Numbered from the stretch's first letter, positions 25,835 through 34,171 are shown. The stretch: 40,171 bases of DNA from Phenylobacterium sp. (GCF_030693625.1 NZ_JAUYAF010000072.1:1-40171); one strand, 5' to 3'. A program made the numbers and translations. Notes: generated by a model not told the origin, from the sequence alone.

Positions 25835-26569
25835 TTACGCGGAGTCGGTGAGAATCGCCAGCAGGGCCGGAACGCAGAGGGCCGAGTTATCCGCCGCCAT
25901 CTGCGCCATCTCCAGATAGCTCAGGTGGCCCTCCGCCCCGGCCAGGTCCGACAGGGTGCGGATCACATAGAGCGGCCGGCCCCAGGCCAGGGCCACCTGG
26001 TCCACGGCGCCGGACTCCATGTCGATGGCGTCGGCGCCGAAGGCGGCGTGCAGCTGGTCCCGGGTCACCGCGCAGTTGAGGAAATAGTCGGCGGTGATCA
26101 CGCCCCCCAGGGCGATGGGGTGGCCAAGCGCTCCGGCGACCGTGTCGCGCAGCCTGGCGAGGTTCGCGGCGACGGGCCCCGCCACCGGTGTCAGGGCCGT
26201 CAGCCGGGCCGCCCCGATCGGCATTTGGCCCGACCGCGTCGGGGTAAAGGCGCCCTCGAAGACGTGGCCGTAGTCGTGAATGTCCAGCCGTTCCGCCAGC
26301 AGCACCGACCCCACCCCCAGCGCCGGGTTCAGCCCCCCCGCCACGCCGGCGAAGATCAGGGTGTCAGCATGGAAGACCGACAGCAGCAGGGTGGCGGCGG
26401 CCGCCGCATTGACCTTGCCCATGCCGGCCAGGGCCAGGGCGAACTGCGCGCCCTGGTGGGTCCCGGTCCAGACCTGGGTCGGCCCATAGGCCACCGGCTG
26501 GGTCGTCACCGACAACCGCGCCTGCAGGGCCGCCAGCTCCTCCGGGGTCGCGCAAAGGATTCCGTACAT
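25835..26569 (-). CDS. mtnN: 5'-methylthioadenosine/S-adenosylhomocysteine nucleosidase
   Basis: The 244-residue enzyme splits methylthioadenosine and S-adenosylhomocysteine, recycling adenine and methionine. Seen: GILCATPEELAAL with the N-terminal catalytic Glu region, LALAGMGKVNAAAAATLLL, FAGVAGGLNPALGVGSVL, AIDMESGAV with the ribose-binding Met-Glu, and RTLSDLAG with the catalytic Asp. The order fits the PNP/UDP family. The N-terminus reads CATPEE rather than the usual GAMEEE, so it may be a divergent branch. It heads the mtnN-rmuC-def run and diverges from the GNAT gene. Confidence 0.9.
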   Translation of the reverse strand: MYGILCATPEELAALQARLSVTTQPVAYGPTQVWTGTHQGAQFALALAGMGKVNAAAAATLLLSVFHADTLIFAGVAGGLNPALGVGSVLLAERLDIHDYGHVFEGAFTPTRSGQMPIGAARLTALTPVAGPVAANLARLRDTVAGALGHPIALGGVITADYFLNCAVTRDQLHAAFGADAIDMESGAVDQVALAWGRPLYVIRTLSDLAGAEGHLSYLEMAQMAADNSALCVPALLAILTDSA

Positions 26570-26628
26570 GGGCGCCTCGTTCGTCGGCCTGCCGCCGTGC
26601 TACCAGATTCCCTTAGGAGGGCGACCTG

Positions 26629-27159
26629 ATGATCACCACCGAACGGACGATCCTGAGGCCCTGGCGCGACGAGGACCTCGACGCCTTCGCCGCCATGCTG
26701 GCTGACCCCGAGGTCCAGGCCGACGCCGGCGGGCCCGTGGACCGTGACGCCGCCGCGGCCAAGATGGCCCGCTACCGCGCCGCCCATGACCGCCTGGGCT
26801 ACACCCGCTGGGTCGTCACCGCCCACGCAGGCGCCTTCCTCGGCTATGTTGGGATCATGCCCATCGACACCTGGCATCCCCGCTCGCCCAATGTGGAGAT
26901 CGGCTGGCGCCTGACGCGCGGAAGCTGGGGTTTCGGCATCGCCACCGAAGCCGCCCGCGCCAGCCTCATCGATGGCTTCACCCGCTGCGGCCTGGAGGAA
27001 GTGCTCAGCTACACCGCGCTCGACAACCACCGCTCCCAGGCGGTGATGCGCAAGCTCGGACTGCAGCGGGACGAAACCCTCGACTTCACCTCGACCCATG
27101 ACGGCCACAGCTGGTCGGGCCTGGTCTGGGTGGCGCGGCCGGAAGGCTTCAGGCCTTGA
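26629..27159 (+). CDS. GNAT N-acetyltransferase, RimJ/RimL-like
   Basis: The 176-residue protein starts TERTILRPWRDEDLDAFAAM, the usual opening of the RimJ/RimL group (acetyltransfer to protein N-termini or small amines). The acetyl-CoA-binding strand and loop are seen in VEIGWRLTRGSWGFGIATEA, followed by YTALDNHRSQAVMRKLGLQ with the conserved Asn. Substrate unknown. TTAGGAGGG is nine bases before the ATG. Its end overlaps the convergent DUF6506 gene by 11 bases. Confidence 0.9.
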   Translation: MITTERTILRPWRDEDLDAFAAMLADPEVQADAGGPVDRDAAAAKMARYRAAHDRLGYTRWVVTAHAGAFLGYVGIMPIDTWHPRSPNVEIGWRLTRGSWGFGIATEAARASLIDGFTRCGLEEVLSYTALDNHRSQAVMRKLGLQRDETLDFTSTHDGHSWSGLVWVARPEGFRP

Positions 27160-27451
27160 ACAGGGCGTACATGGCGTCGATCGACTCCGGTCCGTAGCCC
27201 ACCGACCCCACGGGAACGCCGGGCCCCACCGCCTCGATGACCCTGGCCGTCCACACCGGCCCGAACCCGCCACAGAGTTCCAGCAGTTGCACGCCTTCCG
27301 AGGCCAGTTGGCGAGCGACGGCGACGGCCTCCGCTGCGGCCGGAACGCCTACGGCGATCATCTCGAAAACATCTGTCGACAGAACCACACGCTGCCCCGC
27401 CGGCTCAAAGCCCGCCCCCGTGACGATGAAACCGAATTTGCTGAGCGCCAT
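27149..27451 (-). CDS. DUF6506-like small protein
   Basis: The 100-residue protein starts with a short beta strand (KFGFIVTGAGFEPAGQRVVL) and contains the phrase EGVQLLELCGGFGPVWTARV, which I recall from DUF6506 proteins. Such proteins often sit next to LysR or TetR regulators, and here a LysR gene diverges from it 91 bases away. No function is known. It could be a small alpha/beta ligand-binding or enzyme-like protein with the LCGGFGP loop as active site. The 3' end overlaps the GNAT gene by 11 bases. Confidence 0.65.
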   Translation of the reverse strand: MALSKFGFIVTGAGFEPAGQRVVLSTDVFEMIAVGVPAAAEAVAVARQLASEGVQLLELCGGFGPVWTARVIEAVGPGVPVGSVGYGPESIDAMYALFKA

Positions 27452-27502
27452 GGGCCCCCTCCTCCAAAGAGGTTCACCTTGCGATCCGCGACCTAAGCCT
27501 GT

Positions 27503-27534
27503 CCAAGTCTGATCCGGACCGGTTTGAGACCTGG
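27503..27534. promoter_or_regulatory. Candidate LysR-type operator
   Basis: In the 91-base gap between the divergent DUF6506 and LysR genes, CCAAGTCT (27503-27510) and AGACCTGG (27527-27534) form an imperfect dyad with seven of eight bases matched and 16 bases between. It ends eight bases before the lysR start. LysR-type regulators usually bind such dyads in divergent gaps. The match is weak. Confidence 0.3.
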
Positions 27535-27542
27535 ATGATCTG

Positions 27543-28421
27543 ATGCTGGAGCTGTGGCGCCTGGGCTACTTCGTGGCTGTCGCGGAGGAAGAGAATGTCG
27601 GTCGGGCCGCCGCCCGGCTGGGCGTCTCCCAGTCGCCGCTCAGCCAGCGCATCCGCGAACTGGAGGCCGGCCTGGGCCTGACCCTCTTCCACCGCGAGCG
27701 AAGGCGGTTGCGGCTGACGGCGGAAGGCTGGCGGTTCCTCGACCAGGCCCGGGCCCTGCTGGCCCATGCCGCCGGGGTGGAGCAACAGGCCAAGGCGGCG
27801 GGCCGCGGAGAGGGCGGGCGGCTTTCCCTGGGCTTTGTGGAAGGCGCCGTGCACGCCGGCGTCCTCGGACGCGCCCTGCGGCGCTTCCGTCATGAACGGC
27901 CCGGCGTTGGGATCGAGCTGCGCGCGATGCGCTCCGGCGATCAGGTGCAGGCGCTGCGCGAGGGCGCCCTGGACGTCGCTCATGTCTACACCCCGCCCGC
28001 TGAGTCCGCGGGCCTGCGGATCGCCCTTGTCGCCGAGGAGCCCTATCGCCTGGCCATCCCCGCCGATCACCGGCTCGCCGCCGACACCCATCTGGTGGAG
28101 GCGCGCCTCGACGGCGAAGCCTTCATCGCCCTGCCCGAGCGGGGCAATCCCCAGGCCCGGGCGGAGTGGATCGCCGCCTGCCGCGCGAGCGGCTTCGCCC
28201 CCGATGTCCGCATCGAAGCCGTCGAGCCGACCACCATCCTTGGCCTGGTGGCGGCTGGCGTCGGCCTGGCCATGGTGCAGGAGAGCCTCGCCGGCGCTGC
28301 GCCCGCGGGGGTGGTGATGCGGCCGCTGCCCACTTTCCCCCTGCGGATGCGGGTTTTCGCCGTGGTTTCGGAGAGCGCTTCAGCGGCTGCCCGGGCCTAT
28401 TTCGAGCTCACCCGGACCTAG
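27543..28421 (+). CDS. LysR-family transcriptional regulator
   Basis: The 292-residue regulator has the N-terminal winged helix ([20 protein letters not shown], then [20 protein letters not shown]) and the linker helix. The effector-binding domain runs from about 90 to 290, with [51 protein letters not shown] and [10 protein letters not shown]. It resembles regulators of aromatic or organic-acid pathways, but the ligand is unknown. It probably controls the divergent DUF6506 gene and itself. The stop is the CTAG at 28418-28421 shared with recR. Confidence 0.95.
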   Translation: MLELWRLGYFVAVAEEENVGRAAARLGVSQSPLSQRIRELEAGLGLTLFHRERRRLRLTAEGWRFLDQARALLAHAAGVEQQAKAAGRGEGGRLSLGFVEGAVHAGVLGRALRRFRHERPGVGIELRAMRSGDQVQALREGALDVAHVYTPPAESAGLRIALVAEEPYRLAIPADHRLAADTHLVEARLDGEAFIALPERGNPQARAEWIAACRASGFAPDVRIEAVEPTTILGLVAAGVGLAMVQESLAGAAPAGVVMRPLPTFPLRMRVFAVVSESASAAARAYFELTRT

Positions 28422-29020
28422 GCCGGGCGCCTGGCCCGCATGGCCTGGGCGATGGTGCCGTCGTCCAGCCAGTCCAGCTCGCCCCCCACCGGCACGCCGC
28501 GGGCCAGCATGGTCACCGAGACGTGGGCGTTGGAGAGGCGTTCGGCCAGGTAGTGGGCCGTGGTCTGGCCGTCCACGGTGGCCGGCAGGGCGAGGATCAC
28601 CTCGGTGACTCCCTCCTCCATGGCCCGCGTCACCAGCGAATTGACCCGCAACGCCTCGGGGCCCACGCCGTCGAGAGCCGACAGCAGGCCCCCCAGCACG
28701 TGGTAGCGGCCCCGGAAGGCGCTGGCCCGCTCCATGGCCCACAGCGCGCCCACCTCCTCCACGACACAGACCAGGGTCGGGTCGCGGGAGCGGTCGTCGC
28801 AGATGGCGCAGGGGTCCTGGGTGTCCAGCGAGCCGCAGGTGGAGCAGGTCTTCACCCGCTCCGACGCTACGGCCAGGGCCTCGGCGAGCGGCTGTAGCAG
28901 TTGCTCCCGCCGCTTGAGCAGGGCGAGCGCCGCGCGCCGCGCCGAGCGCGGGCCCAGGCCCGGCAGCTTCGACAGCAGCGAGATCAGGCGCTCGATTTCA
29001 GGTCCGGCGGAGGCGGCCAA
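28418..29020 (-). CDS. recR: Recombination protein RecR
   Basis: The 200-residue protein, with RecF and RecO, helps load RecA at gaps. Seen: helix-hairpin-helix [18 protein letters not shown] (15-32), a four-cysteine zinc finger (Cys59, Cys62, Cys71, Cys74), and a Toprim domain with [16 protein letters not shown]. The end reads [19 protein letters not shown]. In many bacteria recR follows dnaX and ybaB; here all three are on the minus strand, but the GNAT gene with its inverted repeats lies between ybaB and recR. Confidence 0.97.
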   Translation of the reverse strand: MAASAGPEIERLISLLSKLPGLGPRSARRAALALLKRREQLLQPLAEALAVASERVKTCSTCGSLDTQDPCAICDDRSRDPTLVCVVEEVGALWAMERASAFRGRYHVLGGLLSALDGVGPEALRVNSLVTRAMEEGVTEVILALPATVDGQTTAHYLAERLSNAHVSVTMLARGVPVGGELDWLDDGTIAQAMRARRPA

Positions 29021-29045
29021 TCTGGCTCCTGCTAGAGTGGGAATA

Positions 29046-29073
29046 GGAAAAGTGGGAACCGGTTTTCCGCCCG
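29046..29073 (+). repeat. 28-bp dispersed repeat, left copy
   Basis: This 28-base sequence has an exact reverse complement at 29699-29726, beyond the GNAT gene. It holds AAAAGTGGGAACCGGTTTTC, a word I recall as a dispersed intergenic repeat in alphaproteobacteria, and is partly palindromic around AACCGGTT. A diverged relative is at 36754-36820. Confidence 0.85.
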
Positions 29074-29145
29074 ATTCCCGCGCTAACTATCTAAAGTGCA
29101 TCACGCGGGGGCGATTCAAGGGATTGTCGGGTTGTTCCTATGTAG

Positions 29146-29685
29146 ATGTCGAGGGCAGCCCGCGCCATGACCACGCCCGACCTGCCCCTCGTCGAGGCCG
29201 CCCAGCTGGCCCTCATCTCCGGTTCGGCGCTGGAGGAGCTTCAGGTTCTGCTGGAGCGCTGCGAGGACTTCGAGGTCCTCGTCACCGGCCATCCGCCGGG
29301 TCCCTACGCCGCCGAGGCTCTGCTGACCGACGCCCCGCCCGATCATCCGCTGCGCGACAAGTTCGTCATCGGGGCCTGGACCGACCGGGGCCTGACCGCC
29401 ACCGTGGAGCTGCTGCGGGACTTCCCCGAGCGCCATGTCTGGTATCTGGGCCTGCTGCTCGTGGCGCCCGAGGCCCGGGGCCAGAGGCTGGGCGAGCGGA
29501 TCCTGGCGGCCGTGAAGAGCTGGATCATCAGCCAGGACGGCCGGGCCGTCCGCCTGATCGTCCAGGACCAGAACCCGGCGGCCCTGCGCTTCTGGCTCGC
29601 TCAGGGTTTCGTCCAGATTGGAACCGCCACCCAGGACCTGATGGACCGGACCAACCAGGTCGCTCGGCTGGAACTCAAGCTCTAG
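29146..29685 (+). CDS. GNAT N-acetyltransferase
   Basis: The 179-residue protein carries a GNAT fold in its second half: WYLGLLLVAPEARGQRLGER with the acetyl-CoA loop (QRLGER, Q/R-x-x-G-x-G/A type) and LIVQDQNPAALRFWLAQGFV with the conserved Asn. The first half is diverged, so the substrate cannot be guessed. The start is open: ATG 29146 or ATG 29167; neither has a good ribosome binding site. The gene sits between recR and ybaB on the opposite strand, bracketed by a perfect 28-bp inverted repeat, so it may have been inserted there. Confidence 0.85.
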   Translation: MSRAARAMTTPDLPLVEAAQLALISGSALEELQVLLERCEDFEVLVTGHPPGPYAAEALLTDAPPDHPLRDKFVIGAWTDRGLTATVELLRDFPERHVWYLGLLLVAPEARGQRLGERILAAVKSWIISQDGRAVRLIVQDQNPAALRFWLAQGFVQIGTATQDLMDRTNQVARLELKL

Positions 29686-29698
29686 GCCGGGCGGGATG

Positions 29699-29726
29699 CG
29701 GGCGGAAAACCGGTTCCCACTTTTCC
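29699..29726 (-). repeat. 28-bp dispersed repeat, right copy
   Basis: An exact reverse complement of 29046-29073. It lies 13 bases after the GNAT stop and 10 bases before the end of ybaB, so it may also serve as a transcript end for either gene. No target duplication was seen next to the two copies. Confidence 0.85.
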
Positions 29727-29736
29727 TCAACCCGCC

Positions 29737-30063
29737 CTAGAACTTCGGCATTCCGGGCAGGCCCATCCCCGCCAGCGGGCCGGCGGCGTTGCGCATCATT
29801 TCAGCCTGCTGGGCGTCCAGCTTGCGCTTGGCGTCGGCGTGGGCGGCGACGATCAGGTCGGAGATCACCTCGCCTTCCCCGGGCGCCAGCAGGCTCTCGT
29901 CGATCTCGACCGAGGCCAGTTCGCCGGTGCCCTTCAGGGTGAGCTTGACCATGCCGCCGCCCGAGGTGCCCTCGATCACCAGCTGCGCCAGGCGCTCCTG
30001 CGCCTCGGCCAGCTTCTGCTGCATGGCCTGGGCCTGTTTCATCAGGCCGCCCAAATCCTTCAT
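29737..30063 (-). CDS. YbaB/EbfC nucleoid-associated protein
   Basis: The 108-residue DNA-binding protein has the family core: MKQAQAMQQKLAEAQERLAQ helix, TSGGGMVKLTLKGTGELASV, then IDESLLAPGEGEVISDLIVA. It forms dimers that bind DNA broadly. It follows dnaX by 27 bases on the same strand, the conserved dnaX-ybaB order. Confidence 0.96.
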   Translation of the reverse strand: MKDLGGLMKQAQAMQQKLAEAQERLAQLVIEGTSGGGMVKLTLKGTGELASVEIDESLLAPGEGEVISDLIVAAHADAKRKLDAQQAEMMRNAAGPLAGMGLPGMPKF

Positions 30064-30090
30064 CGAACCCTCACTCGCGTCATGAACTGG

Positions 30091-31887
30091 CTAGTCTTCG
30101 TCGTCTTCCGGCGGCGCGTCGGCCGGTGAGGCCTCCGGCGTCGGCAGGGTGCGGATGCTGACGATCTCGGCGCCCGGGAAGCTCTTCATCACCGAGAGGA
30201 CAAAGGGGTCCTGCTCGATCTCGGAGCGGACCTCGCGCTCCTCGCGCTTCTGGCGTTCCCACTGGCTCTCGGCCCCGCCGCCGCCCTGGGCGGCGATCAG
30301 CCAGGGCTGGCCCGTCCATTCCCTCAGGCGACCGATCAGCCGCTGGGCCAGGTTCGAGGGCGCGCCGGGCGCGGGTTCGAACTCGATGGCGCCGGGCCGG
30401 AAGCTGACTGGCCGCACATAGCGCTCGACGTCGAGGCGCAGAGCGATATCGCGCTTCTTCTCGATCAGGGCGATGACATCGGCGAAGGACTGCAGCACCG
30501 GCGGCGCCTCGGCCGCCTGGGGCTCCGGCGCCAGGACGCGGGCCTGGGCCGTGACGCTTCCGCCACCCCCCTGGCTCGCACCGCCACCGCCGCCGCCGCC
30601 GGAAGGCGCCGGCGCGCTGCCCACCGGGTCGCCGGTCTGGATGCGCTTGAGCGCCTCCTCGGGCCCGGGCAGGTCGGCGGCATAGGCCAGGCGGATCAGC
30701 GCCATGTCCACCGCCGCGGCCGGGTCCGGAGACCGACGCACCTCGTCATAGGCCCGCAGCAGCATCTGCCACATCCGCGACAGGGTGCCCGCCGAGACCG
30801 CGGCGCCGATCGCCGCCAGCCGGCCGGCCTGTTCGCGCGGCATGATTAGGGCGTGGGCCCCGATGGCCTTGGCCACCGAGGCGGAATGGGCGTGCTCCAG
30901 CAGGTCCAGCATCACTTGGCCCGGATCCGCGCCGTAGCCGTAGAGGGTCCGGAAGGTCTCGATGGCCGGGCCGGGCTCGCCGCGCATGGTCTGCTCGAAG
31001 AGCGTGATGGTCTGCGCCCGGTCGGCCAGGCCCAGCATGTCGCGGATCAGGGTGGCCGGCACGGTCTGGCCAGGCTCTCCCTGGACGATAGCCTGGTCCA
31101 GCATCGACTGGGCGTCGCGCACCGAGCCCTCCGCGGCCCGGGCGATCAGCAGCAGGCCCTCGGCGTCGACGCGGACGCCCTCGGCCTCGGTGATCATCTC
31201 CAGGTTCTTGACGATCACGTCGGGCTCCACCCGGCGCAGGTCGAACCGCTGGCAGCGCGACAAGATGGTCACCGGAACCTTGCGGATCTCGGTGGTGGCG
31301 AAGATGAATTTCACGTGCGGCGGCGGCTCTTCCAGGGTCTTCAACAGGGCGTTGAAGGACGAGGTGGAGAGCATGTGCACTTCGTCGATGATGTAGACCT
31401 TGTAGCGCGCCTCGACGGGGGCGTAGCGCACCCCGTCCAGCAGCTCGCGCATGTCCTCCACCTTGGTGCGGCTGGCGGCGTCGAGCTCCAGCACGTCCAT
31501 GTGCCGCCCCTCGATGATCGCCTTGCAGTGCCGGCCCTCGTCGCGAAGATCCAGCGTCGGCTCGTGGATGGCGTCGGTCTCGTAGTTCAGCGCCCGCGCC
31601 AGCAGGCGGGCCGTGGTGGTCTTGCCCACCCCGCGCACCCCGATCAGCATGAAGGCGTGGGCGATCCGGCCAGTGGAGAAGGCGTTCTTCAGCGTCCGCA
31701 CCATGGCTTCCTGGCCATAGAGGTCGTCGAAGGTGCGGGGCCGGTATTTGCGGGCGATGACGGTGTAGGCGGCCGAGGTCTCTTGCGGAGGCGTCACCGG
31801 CGCGGGCGGCGGCGCGCCGAACATGTCCTCCGTATTGGGATCACGCTCGGGCGTTTCGGGATCGAGCGAGAGATCTTCGTCGGCCAT
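30091..31887 (-). CDS. dnaX: DNA polymerase III subunit tau (DnaX)
   Basis: The 598-residue clamp-loader ATPase has Walker A GVRGVGKTT (83-91), Walker B IIDEVHML and the SRC arginine-finger motif in TILSRCQRF. Between Walker A and DVLELDAASRTKVED, where most DnaX proteins have a four-cysteine zinc site, only Cys121 remains. A Gly-rich linker (about 430-445) leads to the tau C-terminal domain for the polymerase and helicase. No run of six or more A with a following frameshift stem was seen, so only tau is expected. The ATG at 31887 is chosen because an acidic N-terminus follows; a longer reading would run through the SRP RNA. ybaB follows by 27 bases. Confidence 0.96.
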   Translation of the reverse strand: MADEDLSLDPETPERDPNTEDMFGAPPPAPVTPPQETSAAYTVIARKYRPRTFDDLYGQEAMVRTLKNAFSTGRIAHAFMLIGVRGVGKTTTARLLARALNYETDAIHEPTLDLRDEGRHCKAIIEGRHMDVLELDAASRTKVEDMRELLDGVRYAPVEARYKVYIIDEVHMLSTSSFNALLKTLEEPPPHVKFIFATTEIRKVPVTILSRCQRFDLRRVEPDVIVKNLEMITEAEGVRVDAEGLLLIARAAEGSVRDAQSMLDQAIVQGEPGQTVPATLIRDMLGLADRAQTITLFEQTMRGEPGPAIETFRTLYGYGADPGQVMLDLLEHAHSASVAKAIGAHALIMPREQAGRLAAIGAAVSAGTLSRMWQMLLRAYDEVRRSPDPAAAVDMALIRLAYAADLPGPEEALKRIQTGDPVGSAPAPSGGGGGGGASQGGGGSVTAQARVLAPEPQAAEAPPVLQSFADVIALIEKKRDIALRLDVERYVRPVSFRPGAIEFEPAPGAPSNLAQRLIGRLREWTGQPWLIAAQGGGGAESQWERQKREEREVRSEIEQDPFVLSVMKSFPGAEIVSIRTLPTPEASPADAPPEDDED

Positions 31888-31923
31888 GCGCCCCGCGCCG
31901 TTGGCGCTTTGTCGAGATAGGAT

Positions 31924-32026
31924 GGGTGGAGACCGAACGACGACCCGGAGCGAAACTCGTTGCGGCTGCTTCCTTCCGGACCTGACCGGGTTGGCGAGGC
32001 GTCCGCCCGTCGCCGATCTCCACCCC
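31924..32026 (-). ncRNA. ffs: Signal recognition particle RNA (4.5S, small type)
   Basis: On the minus strand, 31966-31987 reads the invariant SRP domain IV loop (GTCAGGTCCGGAAGGAAGCA). The termini pair: GGGTGGAGATCGG at the 5' side with CGGTCTCCACCC at the 3' side, giving a hairpin of about 100 bases with no Alu domain, as in the small bacterial form. It acts with Ffh to send membrane proteins to SecYEG/YidC. It lies just upstream of dnaX on the same strand, a layout known from alphaproteobacteria. Ends are accurate to a few bases. Confidence 0.95.
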
Positions 32027-32027
32027 C

Positions 32028-32056
32028 TATATCGCGACCTTGAGGCTCGCGCGCAA
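32028..32056 (-). promoter_or_regulatory. Probable promoter of the SRP RNA gene
   Basis: Read on the minus strand, TTGCGC (32051-32056), a 17-base spacer and GATATA (32028-32033) stand directly before the 5' end of the SRP RNA. Spacing to the RNA start is short, so the transcript would begin at or within the G-run at 32023-32027. Confidence 0.5.
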
Positions 32057-32082
32057 GCTTGGGCGACGCTAAGAGAGCTTTC

Positions 32083-33006
32083 ATGGCTCTTTCTTCCTTC
32101 CAGAACACCTTCGCCGGAAACCCCCTGAACCGCGCCAGCGAGCGCCGTAAGGACGACGCCTGGCTCAACGAGCGGCTGAAGTCCGACGAATCCCTGGGGA
32201 TCGCCCTGTGGAACGGCAAGCCGTTGGTGGAGGACGCCAAGGACGGCGGGGTGCAGATCGCCTACCTGCCGGCCAGGATGGCGGCCGACCTGGCCGGCGG
32301 GGCCGAGACCCTGCTGTTCATGGGCCTCTGGAAGGAGACCGCGGTCTTCGCCGTCGACCTGGACGGGGGCGCCGACCCCTGCGACGGACCGCTGCAGGGC
32401 CTGGGGCGATTCGAAGACCTTCGGGCGCTCGCCACCCGCCTGCCCCACACAGACGCCGCCATCCTGGCCACGGCCAAGCAGATGTTCGAATGGCGCCGCC
32501 GTCACAAGCACTGCGCCAACTGCGGCGAGCCGTCCCTGGTGGCCGAAGGCGGCTGGAAGCGCGCCTGCCCCGCCTGCAAGGCCGAACACTTCCCGCGCAC
32601 CGATCCGGTGGTGATCATGCTGGCCGTCCATGGCGAGCGCTGCATGCTGGGCCGCCAGGAAATCTGGCCGGCCGGCATGTTCTCCTCCCTGGCAGGGTTC
32701 CTGGAGCCCGGCGAGACCATCGAGGAGGCCTGCGCCCGCGAACTGCACGAGGAGGCGGGCCTGAAGACCTCCTCGGTCGCCTACCACTCCACCCAGCCCT
32801 GGCCCTATCCATCATCCTTGATGATCGGCCTGATCGCCCAGGTGGAGGACGACGACGCCGCCCCTGACCAGACCGAGCTCTCCGAGGTCCGCTGGTTCAC
32901 CAAGGAAGAGGCCCGCACCCTGCTGGCCGGCAAACTGCCCAACACCTTTGCGCCGGGCCCCATGGCCATCGCCCACCAGCTCATCAAGGCCTGGGCGGAG
33001 AGCTGA
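32083..33006 (+). CDS. nudC: NAD(+) diphosphatase / NADH pyrophosphatase (NudC-like)
   Basis: The 307-residue Nudix enzyme splits NAD(H) to NMN(H) and AMP and may remove NAD caps from RNA. It has the N-terminal NudC domain, a zinc ribbon (Cys144, Cys147, Cys162, Cys165), the Nudix box at 205-227 with REL-x-EE-x-G, and the NudC signature TQPWPYPSS (237-245). All match experimentally known NudC enzymes. ATG 32083 is preferred with AGAGAG upstream; an in-frame start at 32059 would add eight residues. It diverges from the SRP RNA gene. Confidence 0.95.
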   Translation: MALSSFQNTFAGNPLNRASERRKDDAWLNERLKSDESLGIALWNGKPLVEDAKDGGVQIAYLPARMAADLAGGAETLLFMGLWKETAVFAVDLDGGADPCDGPLQGLGRFEDLRALATRLPHTDAAILATAKQMFEWRRRHKHCANCGEPSLVAEGGWKRACPACKAEHFPRTDPVVIMLAVHGERCMLGRQEIWPAGMFSSLAGFLEPGETIEEACARELHEEAGLKTSSVAYHSTQPWPYPSSLMIGLIAQVEDDDAAPDQTELSEVRWFTKEEARTLLAGKLPNTFAPGPMAIAHQLIKAWAES

Positions 33007-33063
33007 CTGCTGACAGAGCGCTGGCGGTGGCGCTTGACTAGGGTCGCCTGACAGGAGGCCGCG

Positions 33064-33447
33064 ATGGTTGAAGCCCTTTTCCGCAAGCTCGACTGCCTGA
33101 TGCTGAAGGCGGCCGACCCGGACGCCGCCATCGCCTTCTATGAAGGCCTGGGACACGGGGTGATCTGGCGCTCGCCGGTCGCCGCCGGGCTCTCCATGCC
33201 CGACACCGACGCCGAACTGGTCCTGCACACCCAGCTGGGGCCGGAGGTCAATCTGCTGGTGGCCGACACCGACGCGGCCTTCGCCCGCTTCATCGCCTCG
33301 GGCGGCCGTGAGATCCGCGGCCCGTTCGACATCCCCATCGGGCGTTGCGCCGTGGTCATGGATCCTCAGGGCAATGTCCTGGTGATGCTCGACCAATCCA
33401 AGGGGAGCCTGGACGCCGACGGACAGCTCATTTCCACGTCGACCTAG
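33064..33447 (+). CDS. VOC-family (glyoxalase/dioxygenase fold) protein
   Basis: The 127-residue single-domain protein starts LFRKLDCLMLKAADPDAAIA and FYEGLGHGVIWRS, a typical beta-alpha-beta-beta unit. The second unit ends IPIGRCAVVMDPQGNVLVML. The usual His metal ligand in the first strand is replaced by Cys or Asp (KLDCLML), so metal-dependent catalysis is doubtful; it could be a binding or resistance protein. CAGGAGG lies five bases before the ATG. The inverted words CTGCTGACAG stand on both sides of it (33007-33016 and 33463-33472). Confidence 0.8.
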   Translation: MVEALFRKLDCLMLKAADPDAAIAFYEGLGHGVIWRSPVAAGLSMPDTDAELVLHTQLGPEVNLLVADTDAAFARFIASGGREIRGPFDIPIGRCAVVMDPQGNVLVMLDQSKGSLDADGQLISTST

Positions 33448-33509
33448 GCTGCTGCCATACTGCTGTCAGCAGGATGGTCTAGGGTGCCTCCAACAACGGA
33501 GGAACAGCC

Positions 33510-34133
33510 ATGACGGACCAGATCGTTTTCTACACCCATCCCATGTCGCGCGGCCGCATCATCCGCTGGCTGCTGGAGGAGGTCGGCCAGCCCTACGAGA
33601 CCCAAATCCTCGACTTCGACGCCATGAAGGACCCGGCCTATCTGGCGGTGAACCCCATGGGCAAGGTGCCGGCCGTCAAGCACGGCGACACCGTGATCAC
33701 CGAATGCGCCGCCATCTGCGCCTACATGGCCGACGCTTTCCCGCAGGCCAACCTCGCCCCGCCGGTGGGGAGCAAGCTGCGCGGCGACTATTACCGCTGG
33801 CTGTTCTTCGCCGCGGGCCCCCTGGAGGCCGCGGTCACGGTCAAGAGCCTGGGCTTCGAAGTCTCAGCCGACAGCAAGCGCTCGGCCGGCTGGGGTGACC
33901 TGGGCGACGTCATGGACACCCTGGAGAACGCGCTCACCGGCCGCGACTACCTGGTGGGCGACAGCTTCACCGCCGCCGACCTCTATGTCGCTTCGCACCT
34001 GGCCTGGGGCATGCAGTTCGGGACCATCGAGCCGCGCCCGGTCTTCAAGGACTATGCGGCCCGCATGACCTCGCGCCCCGCCGACACCCGCGCCACCCAG
34101 ATCGACGACACCCTGATCGCCGCGGCGGCCTAG
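33510..34133 (+). CDS. Glutathione S-transferase family protein
   Basis: The 207-residue protein has an N-terminal thioredoxin-like domain (FYTHPMSRGRIIRWLLEEVG, then NPMGKVPAVK and TECAAICAYMAD with the glutathione-contact Glu). A helical C-terminal domain follows (RDYLVGDSFTAADLYVASHL with the N-capping box). The Ser in PMSRGR is the likely catalytic residue. It probably conjugates glutathione with electrophiles. ACGGAGGAA lies just before the ATG. It follows the VOC gene by 62 bases. Confidence 0.93.
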   Translation: MTDQIVFYTHPMSRGRIIRWLLEEVGQPYETQILDFDAMKDPAYLAVNPMGKVPAVKHGDTVITECAAICAYMADAFPQANLAPPVGSKLRGDYYRWLFFAAGPLEAAVTVKSLGFEVSADSKRSAGWGDLGDVMDTLENALTGRDYLVGDSFTAADLYVASHLAWGMQFGTIEPRPVFKDYAARMTSRPADTRATQIDDTLIAAAA

Positions 34134-34137
34134 GCGT

Positions 34138-34156
34138 TGTTCCCACGTGGGGAACA
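34138..34156. promoter_or_regulatory. Operator palindrome of the higBA operon
   Basis: TGTTCCC-ACGTG-GGGAACA is a perfect seven-base inverted repeat around a five-base centre, 16 bases before the toxin start. HigA-type antitoxins bind such dyads to repress their own operon. The site begins five bases after the GST stop, so the operon promoter must overlap it. Confidence 0.7.
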
Positions 34157-34171
34157 TGCTAGTCTCTCGTC

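Noticed and set aside
30091..31887. Programmed frameshift producing a gamma form of DnaX
   Set aside because: I saw no A-rich slippery heptamer with a downstream hairpin in the coding strand.
31888..32787. Upstream extension of the dnaX frame on the minus strand
   Set aside because: It would run through the SRP RNA and the nudC gene in antisense; DnaX homology begins after 31887.
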